From Tetrapyrgos nigripes (taxonomy: Eukaryota > Basidiomycota > Agaricomycetes > Agaricales > Campanellaceae), in the NCBI GenBank assembly GCA_013368315.1, contig JAACJM010000001.1:310001-374000 (forward strand): a stretch of DNA of 64,000 nucleotides. The letters run 5' to 3'. Positions 48,201 to 59,550 of the stretch are shown here, one piece after another; the stretch's first letter is position 1, and each line of letters begins with the position of its first letter. The notes under the pieces were generated by a model. It had not been told where the DNA came from, did no database searches, and was given only the letters and a program-made list of their open reading frames with translations. The translations under genes were made by a program, and so were the position numbers.

Positions 48201-48488
48201 AAGACTACGAGGATTTGGCGCGTTTCCTGGTTTCTGTTGACTCTCGGACGGACCATCACGAGAGATAAGTGCTGTTAAATGGATAAGGAGCAAAAGAACA
48301 GAAGCTATGGCTGCGTATGCTGAATATACACGCGTGTCCGACCATGACCTAGAGTAAAGAGGTTAGAGAAGGACAAGAGAAGGACCATCTCTATTCTTGA
48401 CGCACGCACTCAAGAGCCAGTCCTTGGTTGAACATTGAATAGCACCAAGATAAGAGCGCTCAGTAAGGTCTCCATATGCCATCGACAT
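42252..48488 (-). CDS. ABCC-type (MRP-like) ABC transporter
   Basis: Full-length ABC exporter with an extra N-terminal membrane domain (TMD0), two TMD-NBD halves and about 1,450-1,500 residues, split by many introns. ABCC members export glutathione or other organic-anion conjugates or sit in the vacuole membrane. NBD1: Walker [20 protein letters not shown], signature [17 protein letters not shown], Walker [13 protein letters not shown] with Asp in place of the catalytic Glu, switch THN. NBD2: Walker [18 protein letters not shown], signature [16 protein letters not shown], Walker [13 protein letters not shown] with the Glu, switch IAHRL. This asymmetry is typical of ABCC. The TMD0 starts [15 protein letters not shown] and shows several helices in 47.8-48.3 kb. 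Substrate and membrane cannot be told from the sequence. Confidence 0.9.
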
Positions 48489-48654
48489 TCGGATCACATT
48501 CCTGAGATATACTTGACCGAAACGCTTTCACTTGCGGCCCGGGCCCCGCAGTCGCACTTAATTTGCTGCGATCACGTGTAGACAACGCGTTTGTCACGCG
48601 TCTCCAGCTCAACGTTCGTCGTTGCGACCTTTTGAATCTTGATCCTCTTCCATC
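48489..48654. promoter_or_regulatory. Divergent promoter, ABCC transporter / kinesin-6
   Basis: 166 bp separate the two start codons. It contains a short GC-rich block (GCGGCCCGGGCCCCGC, 48534-48549), with CCCGGG/GGGCCC palindromes that may bind a regulator. No TATA box. Confidence 0.35.
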
Positions 48655-51600
48655 ATGTCGGACAAACCCAAAGCTACGAGATCGTCTACCAGAACCAAGG
48701 CTCAGCCTGCGGTACTACCCACAACATCGAGGACGACGAGAGCAAAAGCTGCTACTACTACAAAGTCGACCGCAACAGCAGTGCCACCTTCTCTTCCTCC
48801 GCCTCCTCCAAAGAAATCAGCAGCCAGGAAACCACTTGTAAATCGAGGGAATACCGATGCTTCCGATCCTCCAAGCAAGCCTCCCTCGAAAACCACTGCG
48901 ACTGGCCGTAAGGGAACAAAAATAGTGAATACCTTTGACAATGAAAGAGAACCGATCATGGTGCGTCGTGCAACGGCATCCGAAAAGAGCAGTGCTTATC
49001 CATACTCTTTACAGGCATATCTTCGTATCAGACCTGCCCTGACCGACGACGATTCTACCACATCTCCCTATTTGACACCACTCTCTGACACTACAGTGCG
49101 AATGGCTGATCCTCAAGACCATCAGAACCTCGCATCCAGGTTCAGGTCTTCTAATATAACACCTTCCTCAACCTATACCTTCTCCCACGTTTTCCCACCC
49201 GCAACAAGCCAGTCCGACTTCTTCACAAAGACCACACTGCCACTGGTTCGTGACGCGCTCGAAGGCCAAAATGCGCTCTTATTCACCTACGGAGTAACCA
49301 ACTCGGGTAAGACATACACGGTTCAAGGTGGTTCATCAGAAGGGAGTGCAGGAATCGTACCTAGGACGCTTGATGTCCTATTTAACAGTATTGACGGTTT
49401 GCAAGGTGATAGTAGAGTATGTGATTACCGATGTCGTCAGACGCATTTTTGGCTCACTTTCATATAGTATCGCCCAGTCCGTCTTCATGGTGTCGAGTTG
49501 GCCGATGCCTCAGACTCAAAAGCTCCTCCTGTCGCTCCTGAACCAGGTCTCGAAGGAGTCCTGGATCAGATGAACTCCCTGTCCCTCAATGATCTCGATA
49601 TAGATACGACTGCTATCAAGTTGGACAGAAATTACGAGTACTCCATCTGGCTTTCTTATGCCGAAATATATAATGAGAAAGTCTACGACCTATTGGATTC
49701 CGTGAAGGATACTCAAGGGACACGGGTCAACGCATTCCCCCAATCCAACAGTTCATCGTCACTTGTCCTTGCTCGTACAGCACTCGCTATCAAACCTTCT
49801 CCACTATCAGACAGCCAGGATGCGAGCATCACCGGCAAATATATCGCTGGACTTCGCCAATTCCGGGTTCACAATGCTTCGCAAGCTAAATCACTTGTCA
49901 AGCTCGGCCAGCTTCATCGCCGTGTCTTTGGGACGCTCGCCAACCGTGAAAGTAGTCGAAGTCATGGAATGGTTGTCATCAAAATCATGAGATGCCATCG
50001 TGGAGAGAAAAACGTGAGTATCACTCGAAAGGAATTCTGGCCAGGTACTGAATACCAATTGTCTAGGATCCAACTGCTGTCCAGATTTCTCGTCTGACAC
50101 TGGTCGACTTGGCCGGCTCAGAACGGACAAAGCATACGCACACCACCGGTGATCGTCTCAAGGAAGCTGGCAATATCAACAAGTCGTTGATGGTCCTTGG
50201 TCAATGCCTTGAAACTTTACGGTCTAATCAGAAACGACTTGCTGTCAGTCTCTCTCAAGACGGTGAAGGTAAAGACGGCAGAATGGACACCAGGGACGTG
50301 AAAAGAGGTCTCGCTATTGTGCCTTTCAGGCATAGCAAGTTGACCGAAGTACTCATGGATTATTTCATTGGAGACGGTCGCACTGTAAGTGAACCTCTTC
50401 TTTCGAGTAAAAGCATGCTGACATTTTACAGGTTGTCATCGTCAATGTCAACCCCTACGATACTGGCTATGATGAAAACTCCCATGTGATGAAATTCGCC
50501 GCTCTCGCAAGGGAGGTTTACACTACTCCTGCACCTGCACCAGTGCACCAAGCACCAGTCATCACTGGACCAGGAAAACTTCAAGGCAAAGTTATCAAGA
50601 AGCTCGGGCCTCTGACATTGAACGATCCCGAAGTGGTCCCCAAGCCGTTCGGACGAAAGGTGACACTATCAATGGGTGGAGGCAGCAGCAAGAAGCAGAG
50701 CGAGGCTGTCGTTGAAGTACTTGAAGGTTTGTCCTCTGTCGCATGCCATCATCTTTTCGATACGCTGACTGAAGAGTTGTAGTCGACGAAACGCAGGACA
50801 AGAGCAACACAGATGAAGATGACGATGACGATATGACTATCAACCCCTTCGTGGATGAACTGTTCGACGAGATTGAGTACCTTCGACTTCAAGTGAGTTT
50901 TTCTACAACATACTACCGATGCTGACTCTGATGTGTCACTTCCCAGCTCTTTGAAGCAGAAATGAGATGCGCAATCATCGAGGCAGACACCAGAGAAGAG
51001 GTCATGAGGGAAATGGAGGAACGAATGGCCAACATGGAGCAGATGTATCGGAAGAGGCTTATGAAAGAGGTCAGTTCTGACCTCCATATAATTCTTTCCT
51101 CGTCTCTCAAACCAAACTCATTCATACTGCAGATTGAGCAAAATGAGCTGAAGACTGATGCAAAGATTGATATGCTACACCAGTCTGGCCTCTTCGCGAG
51201 TCCAGTCAAGAAACCCACTAGACCGATAGCAGATGATATCAGTGAGGACGAAGAGGACGAGGAAGAAATTGACAGGAGCCTTGTATGTGGTTGAATGCTG
51301 CTTTCATTAAAAAAGACAATCTTAACAAACTTTCTACACATGTATCTAGATCTCCGAAGAAACGGAAGAACAATCCACCTCTGGAGAAGAATTTGATTTC
51401 GGAAGTGACCAAGATCAAGACGATGACGACTCTGCAGCCAGTGGCTCTCCTCTCAGTGGTAAAGGTAAAGCATCGGTTAGAAACTCTATTACAAAACGCC
51501 AGAGTACCGCACCGCGAGAGATACGTGAGTCACTGGCATTCGTTCCTGATGCTCCTATGGTGCCCTCTGACACAGAGGATGCAGCAATGTCCGATGAGGA

Positions 51601-52087
51601 TGAGGATGAGGATGAGGATGAAGAAGAAAGCACTGCAACCATCAGTGAAGACGAAGAAGATTCCGAGGCCGAAGAGAACGATGATGAGGACGAAGACGAA
51701 TATGTCCCTGATCCTGTTCCCAAATTACGCACTAAATCTGCTCCCCGAGTGTCCAGTCCATCGCCAACACGTAAATCCGCTCAGGCAAAGTTTCTGACGA
51801 GTAAGACGCAGGCGTCAGCTCTTGAACAAGAGATGGATAATATGACTATCAATGATGGTGGTGGAGCTCCGAGGGCGAGTAGTACTGGCGCAAAGAAACC
51901 CAGGCGGTAAGCATTGGATTACGTTCGTCTTAAGTAGGGAGATCAATGATTGTTATTTTTCTGTAGTGTATTGGGAAAGACACCCATCGTGACTGCAGAC
52001 CAAATGGACGCTGTAGCGATGGCCATCGACAAACGCATCGCTCAGAGTGGAGGTGGTGCTAACGTCAGGCGGCTGCGATTGAGTTAG
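48655..52087 (+). CDS. Kinesin-6 family motor protein
   Basis: Plus-end microtubule motor of the KIF20/KIF23 (Klp9) group, which works on anaphase spindle midzones. The P-loop is written LLFTYGVTNSGKTYTVQGG, with the NSGKT variant diagnostic of kinesin-6. Switch I is LANRESSRSHG, switch II LTLVDLAGSERTKHTHTTGDR, then EAGNINKSLMVLGQCLETLR and VPFRHSKLTEVL. A long insert between GIVPRTLDVLFNSI and YEYSIWLSYAEIYNEKVYDLL is also typical of the class. After the motor come a neck, a coiled coil (FDEIEYLRLQLFEAEMRCAI ... MYRKRLMKE), and a strongly acidic Ser/Glu/Asp tail with basic ends. The N-terminus (residues 1-110) is basic, Ser/Thr/Pro-rich and disordered. Confidence 0.93.
51593..51622 (+). repeat. 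GATGAG hexanucleotide repeat in kinesin tail
   Basis: About five tandem GATGAG units code for alternating Asp-Glu in the acidic tail of the kinesin. In frame, so length changes would not break the gene. Confidence 0.7.
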
Positions 52088-52217
52088 AACTTGTGGTTCA
52101 GCTTTTTAATTTTTCGAATTCCCACTACATAGGTCGCATCTTGTATAATCACCTCCACGCATTACTAAAGAACAAGTACTACTACTGACATCTAAATCTA
52201 ATTCTCGAATCTACAAA

Positions 52218-53399
52218 TCAGCTCGTCTGTGTTCCGTACTCGAGCATATCGTTCCACTGGAAAGAGTCCGGATTTTCGTGGAAAGCCTTGAGGAACTTCT
52301 CGCCCTTGGATTCCGAGTAATCATCTCCCTTCTTGTCGTCCCATAAGTAGAACTTTTGCACTCCCATGGAGAGAATTTGTGCGTCCTCTTGTGACAAAAG
52401 ATACCCTTGTCCACTCGAAGAAGGCGTAATTTCTCCCCTCAATAACACGATCCCGTGAGTTTTGACGAGGTCGGTGTAGTGCGTGAGGACAAGGTAAGGA
52501 GTGGCAAAAGAGATGCGCATTTTATATTCTTGCAGCGAGGTAAAGAGAACCGTCGATATTTGTGGGTTGGCCGAGTCTTCCTCTGGCGACTGGGGTTTAG
52601 CAGTGAACGTATCTGGTTCAGACGCAGAGGGAACTTTTGGTGCTCCATGGAAACCCCATTCCATATAATAAAATTCGTGCGCCATTTCTTCCTGGCTTTG
52701 TTCTCCCTGTGGTGTATCGGGATTCTTTTGAGGCCTCGGAACAGGCAGAACAAATGACGGGTACTTGGCACCGACTGCGGTCATCTTTTCGTACAATTCC
52801 ACTGGGATGGTCGCGCAGAGATAGCCCCGACCAGTTCCTTCAGAACGAGACGCGTGGTAGGCTGTCCATAGTGCAGAGACTTGGCCGGGACTGACGGAGA
52901 GAATACGGGGAAGATTGAGAATTGAGGACAAGGGCTAAACGAATTTGAACACGTCAAACGCAACTGCAGAAGGATATTTTGAACTCACCTTTATTGGAGA
53001 ATTATCTTTCCTAGCAGACGGTTTTGGCCCGACTCTAGACGAGTCCGAAGCTTCTGCGGCCTTTTCCTTCTCTTCCTTCTCCTTTGCAATTCTTGCATCA
53101 TGCGCCTCCCTTAGCCTTTTGCTCTCAGCTTCCTGCTGTTCTTTTGCTTTGAGCTTGAGATCATCGACACTGAGTCCTTTCCTGATAAATGTTGCAATGG
53201 AGGAAGTAAAACGCGTCAGTGGAAGCTCAGCTCAGAATATCGTATGACCTCACTCTTCAGCTCGCTGGCGTAGTCTGTCGGCGTATTTTGACTCGTGAAG
53301 TTCATGAAGACCACGAGATAGGCTGGGAAGCCCTCTGGCCGGCAGATGTCGGAAGGAAGCAAACCGTTGCGAAGACCTCAGTAGCACATTTCGATACAT
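52218..53399 (-). CDS. ATP11: Mitochondrial ATP synthase F1 assembly factor ATP11
   Basis: Chaperone that binds the free F1 beta subunit during assembly of mitochondrial ATP synthase. The start at 53399 gives MYRNVLLRSSQRFASFRHLP, an Arg/Ser-rich mitochondrial presequence, then SKYADRLRQRAEE joined across an intron to KGLSVDDLKLKAKEQQEAES, a charged coiled stretch. The ATP11 domain follows: LSSILNLPRILSVSPGQVSALWTAYHASR, CATIPVELYEKM, SFVLPVPRPQ, EFYYMEWGFHG, VLFTSLQEYKMRISFATPYLVLTHY, LLRGEITPS and FYLWDDKKGDDYSESKGEKFL. Length and order match the family; complete. Confidence 0.93.
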
Positions 53400-53697
53400 G
53401 GAGGATTGTGTCAGAGAATTTCTTCAACTGAAGCACCCCGGCGAAATCGGACCGAGACCTACAAGTTCTCAGCTCAGGCCTCCAGCGACGAGATGTCAAA
53501 ATGAGTGTCAATTAGTATACTGGAGGACATAGATAGTGCTAAAAGTACAGGTATATAACAAACGGGTATGATACATACAAAAAAAATTTGTCAAGATAGA
53601 TCCAAGTAAGAAATCGAAGATGGCATGAAAAACAAAATGGTTTGGTGAAGATTGGTGAAGATCATTCAGCTTCGTCGAGATCATGCAGTCATGTCAT

Positions 53698-55827
53698 TCA
53701 AGTCGTTACCCTACCCAGCTGCAACTGTTGCTGCACGAGATCCAGCTCAGCAAGCAGCACCTGCAGCATCTCCCTGTCGCCACTCAACCTCTCTAATTCC
53801 CCTTCACACTCGTCTTGAAGACCTTTCCACTCCCTTTGCGCACTCCCAGCCACACATCCCAGGTCCCACATCTTCCTCTGCCTCGCTATCTCCCACTGAA
53901 ACTGAGCCTGAGCTTGCCTCCTCGCTTCCTGCCTTGCCTCCTCAACCGCGCTCCTTCTAACCTCTTTCGTCGCTCTCTGTACAGCATCATTCACTGCCTT
54001 TTCTTGCACCTTACGCGACTTCTCGAGCTGCTGCTCCAACTCCCTCGCATACGCATTCTTCTCTTCAAAAGACCTCTCCTTCATCTCTAAACTCCCCCTC
54101 AACTGCTCCTCCAGAATCGCCACTTGATGTGATAACGCCTCCACATCATTTGCCCTCGCCTGCTTCACATTGTGCAATTCCTCCTCCAGTGACTGTAACT
54201 GGGCCAGCCTCTCTTTGGCTGTACTCTCCACAGAGGAAAGTTGCAATCGAAGAAGAGTAACTGTGCCTGAAGTGACGTCTGGTGGAGGACCGTCATCATC
54301 GTTGTCTTTCCCTTTGTAATAACCCCGGCCAATACGAGGAACGGCTGGAGATGGTGTGACATTGGGAAGCAAGACTTGTGAGATTGATCCACCATAGCCT
54401 ACTGGAGAATTCAATGCGCTCAGAGATGGACTTTCTGGGATGTCGAGCAGCATGGAGCCACCTGTATGCAACGGAGAGAGCGGTGCCGTAAACGGAGCTG
54501 GCATATCCGAAAGCATGTTGCCCAACTCGTCTATAGGGACGGTTCGGGAAGCTTCTTGTGCCAATTGATCCCATGACATGATTGAGCCTCGAGTTTCAGC
54601 GTTGGCGTTTGGTGATGGGTTTGCTCGAAGGGATGAAGGACTCCCTTTATTTGGAGATGAAACAGTAGGCTTGGTAGGTGTTTGGGGAATGAGTCTCTGC
54701 CGTGCGCGGGATGCAATTATTCTGGGCATGGCGGGAGTAGGTGCAGCAAGGTTCGTCGTCGGTGCAAGAAGAATCTCAACATCCTCTTCTTCCTCGTCAT
54801 CGCTATTCTGCTGAGAATTTCGAGATGCATTCGCCATCTTAATATCCTGCTGTTTGGGGGTTTCTGTTCTAGATCGATGACGAACATGACGAGCGAGGGG
54901 AGATTCTGGAAGAGCGCGAATTGAGGGAGATTGGGACGATGATGCTGATCCTTCAGAATCGGTAGTAGAATTGCCTTTAGCAGAGCGAAAAAAGCCCTTG
55001 GCACTTTTCACGGATGAACCCTTCGGCGTGGAAGGGGTCGTAGTAGATGAAGAGGAGGGTGGACGTGGGACCGAGTTGGCCGTCTTTGCAGGTTTAACAA
55101 GACGAGTGGGAGAGCTGCTCTTTGGGGCAGTAGGAGCGGATTGAGCAGGGTGAACAGGGTGAACCGCTTTTTTGGGAGTAGTAGGTGTAGCAGAAGATGG
55201 GTTTATGTTGGTCAAATTGACCGTGAATGCTGCACGTTGGGGTAATGGACTGATGGGTCTGGTACTTCTATCACCAGAAGGTTGTACATTTTCTGCTTCC
55301 TTCCTATCCACCAGGACAGCGTCGTCCGAATCGTCCTCAGAAATAGATGGGCGTTTGCGTGAGCTAGCACGCGAACTGCTAGGAGACGGAGAGAGGACTT
55401 TCTTCTGTCCCTCTATAACAATAGATTTGGGCCTGTATTTGGGTAGATTGGAGGAGCTTCCAGGGCGTGGTTTGATAGCAGTTGGACGGGCGAAAGAAGA
55501 TGGAGGCGTTGCCCTTAACGCAGGGTCATCCAATGAAGCACCTCGCGGAGGAGGGGCAAGAGAACTCCTTCTACGAGCCGTGATAGTTTTGGACTCGGGA
55601 GTACGTGGGCGTTTGGAAGGAGGAGGTGAGGGCCTTGCGTCGAGAGATGGCCGAGGTGCAGTGGCGGACAAACGACGCGAATCTTTTGTTGAAGATTTCT
55701 TAGCCTTGTCGCCTTCCTTGTTCAGAGCCTCTGCGAACGCTTTTCCAACCGAGGCGAAGTTAAGAGACTGGCGAATAGAACTCCTAGTGGACTTGGAACG
55801 AGACACAGAGGCTGCCGAAGAGGACAT
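53698..55827 (-). CDS. Intronless coiled-coil protein of unknown function
   Basis: Not recognised. A single exon of about 709 residues starts MSSSAASVSRSKSTRSS. Residues 1 to about 530 are low-complexity, Ser/Pro/Arg/Lys-rich and surely disordered (RARTPESK-like, SSPTRLVKPAKT, IIASRARQRLIPQTPTKP), with an acidic island DDEEEEDVEILLAP. The C-terminal 170 residues form a strong coiled coil (LRLQLSSVESTAKERLAQLQ, VEALSHQVAILEEQLRGSLE, ARELEQQLEKSRK ... ELDLVQQQLQLG). Many SP/TP sites suggest control by proline-directed kinases. The layout fits cytoskeleton or spindle-pole scaffolds, but this is only a shape comparison. Long antisense open frames here are shadows of the biased composition. An in-frame upstream ATG at 55881 exists but the shorter start fits better. 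Confidence 0.75.
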   Translation of the reverse strand: MSSSAASVSRSKSTRSSIRQSLNFASVGKAFAEALNKEGDKAKKSSTKDSRRLSATAPRPSLDARPSPPPSKRPRTPESKTITARRRSSLAPPPRGASLDDPALRATPPSSFARPTAIKPRPGSSSNLPKYRPKSIVIEGQKKVLSPSPSSSRASSRKRPSISEDDSDDAVLVDRKEAENVQPSGDRSTRPISPLPQRAAFTVNLTNINPSSATPTTPKKAVHPVHPAQSAPTAPKSSSPTRLVKPAKTANSVPRPPSSSSTTTPSTPKGSSVKSAKGFFRSAKGNSTTDSEGSASSSQSPSIRALPESPLARHVRHRSRTETPKQQDIKMANASRNSQQNSDDEEEEDVEILLAPTTNLAAPTPAMPRIIASRARQRLIPQTPTKPTVSSPNKGSPSSLRANPSPNANAETRGSIMSWDQLAQEASRTVPIDELGNMLSDMPAPFTAPLSPLHTGGSMLLDIPESPSLSALNSPVGYGGSISQVLLPNVTPSPAVPRIGRGYYKGKDNDDDGPPPDVTSGTVTLLRLQLSSVESTAKERLAQLQSLEEELHNVKQARANDVEALSHQVAILEEQLRGSLEMKERSFEEKNAYARELEQQLEKSRKVQEKAVNDAVQRATKEVRRSAVEEARQEARRQAQAQFQWEIARQRKMWDLGCVAGSAQREWKGLQDECEGELERLSGDREMLQVLLAELDLVQQQLQLGRVTT

Positions 55828-55958
55828 GGTGAAGAAAGAATGACAGCGCTGCGAGTAATAAAGGTTGCAACCAAGTTGCAACTAGCGGCGTGGGACAACC
55901 AATTTAGGCGATGTGTCTCAACAACGCGCAACATATATTATAATAACTACGCTAAGTG

Positions 55959-57723
55959 CTACCAAAGGAACCGTCCCACCCCTTCTCGAGGATAGTACAA
56001 GAACACGACCATGGTTCCTACATTGATGACTCCGTACCAGCACCCTTCCAGCATCAATGCCCAGGATGGCACATCGACGATCTGCGATCGCATGAGAATG
56101 TATGGGATTAAGAAATACCTCGGTTCTAGAAGTGGAGTGGGCAGAAGTGTAACCAGCGTCAGGACCGAGAATGCAGCTGTCTGCAGCATGGTCTGTTCGC
56201 GTCCTATGTAGAGTACCAGTACTGAGATCACACTGCGATCCTATTTATTTAGAGTACTCACCAACACGCAAGAACCATGCCCAACCACATACCAAGTATG
56301 CGGGGACGAGAAGATACGGTGCCATCCAGTGAGCCATGTATATCCTATGCCATACATAGAAAGTATAATGTCTGTTGTCCGATAGGAGGAAAGGATGGTG
56401 AATACTGCAGCACAAAGTCAGCACTTTCTTTCCCGTATCGCAGAAACTTTGACGAACGTGAACAACTTGACAGTAACACACATTCCTCCCATTACTACTA
56501 CAGTGATCACTGTCCGACTGAAAACAATGTCAGATACAGCTTCGAGCACTACATGAAAATCTCTACTCACATTAAAGACCCGAACATCCGATTCCGCAAG
56601 TCTTTGATCGTTCCGGAGATTCCTCCAGGTCCACTGATTAACACCGGCCAACCAAACGCAGTCGAGAATGCTACAAAGTAGTACATCTGGGGTATATGCA
56701 ACACCGGAACATGATTTGACTTGTCGCCTGGAAAGGGCATGTCTGATCAATACTTGAACCTCAGAACGCAAGAACACTTACCCAATACGATTCCCCCATT
56801 CCACACGATAAAGGCACCAAATGCAGCGAGCACAATCGTATAGGGTACAAACGAAGGCAGGATGTCTCCCAAAACCCTCGGGGCACTCAGTATAGATTTG
56901 ACAAGGTCGCTGAAACCAGCTTGCTCGGCAGGAGGATCATGCAACCTCTCCGGCTGCTCCTGTCCAGGGCGAGCACGTCGGTATCTGAGATACATCAACT
57001 GCGAATAGACGTAGGCATAAACAGCCCAAATAACGTTCGTTTGTCTAAAAGTGCAACTGATCAACCCGAGCTATCGCTTCCTGCCATTGAGCCATAACGG
57101 GTCAAAAGATATAAACAAATAAGGACTCACCAAGGCCGCAAGCCAATGATTATCGTCCAATGCCGCGAGGACAGTTCCTACAACAAATACAAGACTAGGT
57201 ACTTCCGTGTAGTACAGAAATCCATAGAACCAAGCAATTGGGAAGAAACTGAGGACCACCGCGTCAGGTGTTACAGCCAAATACGATGATGGCGGCCGAA
57301 CTCGTTTTTGGAAAGCAAGTAGACGTGTTAGGACGACAGGAAGTGCAAGTAGGGTCAAGGTTACGGTCAACCGAAGCATTGGAAGGCTGCATTTGAAGAG
57401 GAAGAGGCGCTTGAAGAGCAGGGACATTATATACCTGGAGGATTTTAAATGTATCGAAACACCTTCAACAATGGATCAGGAATCAGGACTCACAATCCAG
57501 GCGGAGTAGTAATTTTTGGATCCCAGGTCGTGAACTCTTCTCGACAGTACGCTTGCGCCTGAGGAACGTGGAACGGTTCGTCCTGAAAGCATCGAAATAC
57601 TGAGAAATGATATGAATGCGAACTTGGGTATTTACGCACCATGTAAGGCTCATCCACAAGGGTATTCAGTTCTTTGAGAACAGATATGCATATCCCGCAA
57701 TATGCGACGTAAAGGAAAGACAT
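55959..57723 (-). CDS. ALG10: Dolichyl-P-Glc alpha-1,2-glucosyltransferase ALG10
   Basis: Adds the last glucose to Glc2Man9GlcNAc2-PP-dolichol in the ER lumen, the mark the oligosaccharyltransferase prefers. The N-terminus MSFLYVAYCGICISVLKEL, VDEPYM joined to DEPFHVPQAQAYC and WDPKITTPPGLY, with the acidic luminal motif, is diagnostic. Some ten hydrophobic spans follow: RLTVTLTLLALPVVLTRLLA, VVLSFFPIAWFYGFLYYTEV, LISCTFRQTNVIWAVYAYVY, PSFVPYTIVLAAFGAFIVWN, HPFLLSDNRHYTFYVWHRIY, and the end LPTPLLEPRYFLIPYILMR. About eight introns. The start at 57723 fits the family; upstream in-frame ATGs exist. It shares an upstream region with a CON-6 gene. Confidence 0.93.
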
Positions 57724-58070
57724 ATTTGAAGCTAAGGTGGATCCTGTCCAAGCAGGATGAGGACACGTCGCGTTTGTGGCTGTACGTACGCGACTCTGCA
57801 TCAGACGCTGAAGGACTTGCCACTTCGATATTGAAATTTTATAACTTCGGTCAACCGTAACGTTGAACGTTGAATAGTGCTCTTCCGTTGACACTCTTCA
57901 GCGACTCGGGTCATTCTTCAAAAACTCTCAATCAACCCTATGTCGACTCCTTTGTCTCAGAAAGCTCCAATCCTCCTAAAGCTACCTCATTGTTTCTGAG
58001 TTGATTATCACTGTCTGCGTAGAGCTATCGCTCATGACATCAGACAAATCTTCCAAATGACGCACACATT
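57724..58070. promoter_or_regulatory. Upstream region of ALG10 and CON-6 gene A
   Basis: Divergent spacer. From about 57944 rightward it is clearly similar to 59361-59503, in front of the second CON-6 gene. Shared blocks include TCATGACATCA (58032-58042) and AAATGACGCA (58055-58064), both resembling bZIP/CRE-type sites. Confidence 0.55.
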
Positions 58071-58085
58071 CTCGATACCATCGAG
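58071..58085. promoter_or_regulatory. Inverted repeat CTCGAT-N3-ATCGAG (copy A)
   Basis: Perfect 6-nt inverted repeat with a 3-nt spacer, 39 nt before the TATA box of CON-6 gene A. The same repeat with a changed spacer occurs at exactly the same distance before gene B. Confidence 0.5.
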
Positions 58086-58109
58086 TACCCTAACTAGATC
58101 GTGAACTGG

Positions 58110-58117
58110 TATATAAG
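58110..58117 (+). promoter_or_regulatory. TATA box of CON-6 gene A
   Basis: TATATAAG, 103 nt before the start codon. It is followed by a pyrimidine-rich leader that is also conserved at gene B. Confidence 0.6.
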
Positions 58118-58212
58118 CGTTCAACTTCTGCCATCATTTCCTCATCAGTTCATCCTCTGAATTTCAAGCTTACCAGCCTTCAATCAACCAAATCAACCAA
58201 ATCAACTCAACC

Positions 58213-58798
58213 ATGTCTTCCGGTAGGTTCTTTGAATCTTTTTGTTTGTTGTTCAAAGAACTTAGTGCAATGTCGTATCGTGTAGGTCACAAGAACCCCG
58301 CCAACGTTGCAGGTGGTCTCAAGGCTACCATCAACAACCCTAACACCTCCCAGGAAGCGAAGGACAACGCTAGGGAGAGATTGAACGACATGCAAGGAGC
58401 ATTTTCCGAAGTCTCCCAAGAGCAACACGAGCATCACGTCCTCGGCGGCTACAAAGCTACTTTGAACAGTATGTGGAAGTTTTTTCTAATGTTCCGTCTT
58501 TTGTCTGACTTCTCTATTCAATAGACGATCGTGCCTCTGACGAAGCCAAAGCCAAAGCCCGCAATGTCCTCGACAATGCAGAACGAGGACAATTTGATAA
58601 CTTTGAGTCTGGCGACCAGGACAGTAGCGACCAGCACCGCAACCACGTCCTTGGAGGTCACAAGGCCACTCTGAACAGTAAGTAGCATGCAGAACGCTGG
58701 TGTTAGCGAGCTGACTACTTTGTCTCGCAGACTCCAATGTTCCCGAATCTACAAAGGAGCACTCGAAGGAGATTTTGGAGGAGAACGATGCCATTTAA
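58213..58798 (+). CDS. CON-6 family protein, gene A
   Basis: Small hydrophilic protein of the conidiation-specific protein 6 family, of unknown biochemical role and usually strongly induced in spores, in light or under stress. Exon 1 encodes only MSS plus one base. Three repeats follow: NPANVAGGLKATINNPNTSQEA, HHVLGGYKATLNNDRASDEA and NHVLGGHKATLNNSNVPEST, each followed by KxxAxxxL. The introns after repeats 1 and 2 interrupt the same codon (the second Asn of LNN) in phase 1, so one exon corresponds to one repeat unit. Ends EEILEENDAI-like (KEILEENDAI). Tandem paralog of the gene at 59641; the conserved promoter with TATA box suggests shared control. Confidence 0.9.
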
Positions 58799-59360
58799 GT
58801 CCTCTGCTATGAATCCCAGACCGTACTATCTGTACTTTAGTATCATTATTGTATCATTTGTAACAGTTTCAGACCGCCTCACCTATGTAGTGAATAGCTA
58901 ACGATAGCGCTTGGCATAATTTGTTAAAGACTTCGAAGTTAGATGCGACTCTGTCTCGATCAATGGCCTTTCCTTGACCATTTTCTCAATAGTCCTTTGG
59001 GCCGCCCAGAATGTCCTTTGTTTATGAAAATTGAACCACTACTGCTGCACCGAGTCGGCTCTTCTAATCCACCAAGTAGTCTGACCATCTTTACAAACAT
59101 TCTTACTCCTTTGCATACTCATACAAGCTCTTGCGTACCCATGCATGGCGCATAGAAGTATGGCCTCGGTTTTCAAATTTAATGAGGATTTGGTAGACCA
59201 TCATCTCAGTTCCCCATACTCCTCTGCAAGCCAGCGCTTTCGCTTATGCCCAATCTACGCGGGACTAGGCCCAATCCCCTAAATCAGGCGTCGGGTACTC
59301 AGGAACTCAAAATCCCGACGTCGACGATTGGAACCTTCTCTAGATCTAGAGCGACTCCCT
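58799..59360. other. Spacer between the tandem CON-6 genes
   Basis: 3' region of gene A followed by unassigned sequence. No coding signal is seen. Confidence 0.5.
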
Positions 59361-59503
59361 GACTCCTCTGTCTCAGAAGCTCCAACGTTAACCCTCCTAA
59401 AGTTGCTTCATTGTTTTTTGAGTCGATTATTACCAACGGGTTAACGTCTGCATAGAACTATCGTTCATGACATCATGCAACTCTTTCAAATGACGCATAG
59501 ATT
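59361..59503. promoter_or_regulatory. Distal promoter of CON-6 gene B (duplicated block)
   Basis: Similar along its length to 57944-58070: GACTCCTCTGTCTCAGAAGCTCC, CCTCCTAAAG, TCATGACATCA and AAATGACGCA occur in the same order. It differs by small insertions such as one near 59430. Confidence 0.55.
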
Positions 59504-59518
59504 CTCGATAACATCGAG
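59504..59518. promoter_or_regulatory. Inverted repeat CTCGAT-N3-ATCGAG (copy B)
   Basis: Same palindrome as copy A, with spacer AAC instead of ACC, again 39 nt before the TATA box. The arms are kept while the spacer changed. Confidence 0.5.
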
Positions 59519-59542
59519 CACCCTAACTAGACCGCGAAGTGG

Positions 59543-59550
59543 TATATAAG
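59543..59550 (+). promoter_or_regulatory. TATA box of CON-6 gene B
   Basis: TATATAAG, 98 nt before the start codon of gene B, in a block conserved with gene A. Confidence 0.6.

Noticed and set aside
55172..55843. Long plus-strand open frame (223 codons) antisense to the coiled-coil gene
   Set aside because: Its composition (Gly/Arg/Leu-rich) mirrors the Ser/Pro-rich sense frame; no domain and no splice context.
31626..57723. ALG2 and ALG10 as an N-glycan gene cluster
   Set aside because: They are about 24 kb apart on opposite strands with many unrelated genes between them; coincidence is adequate.
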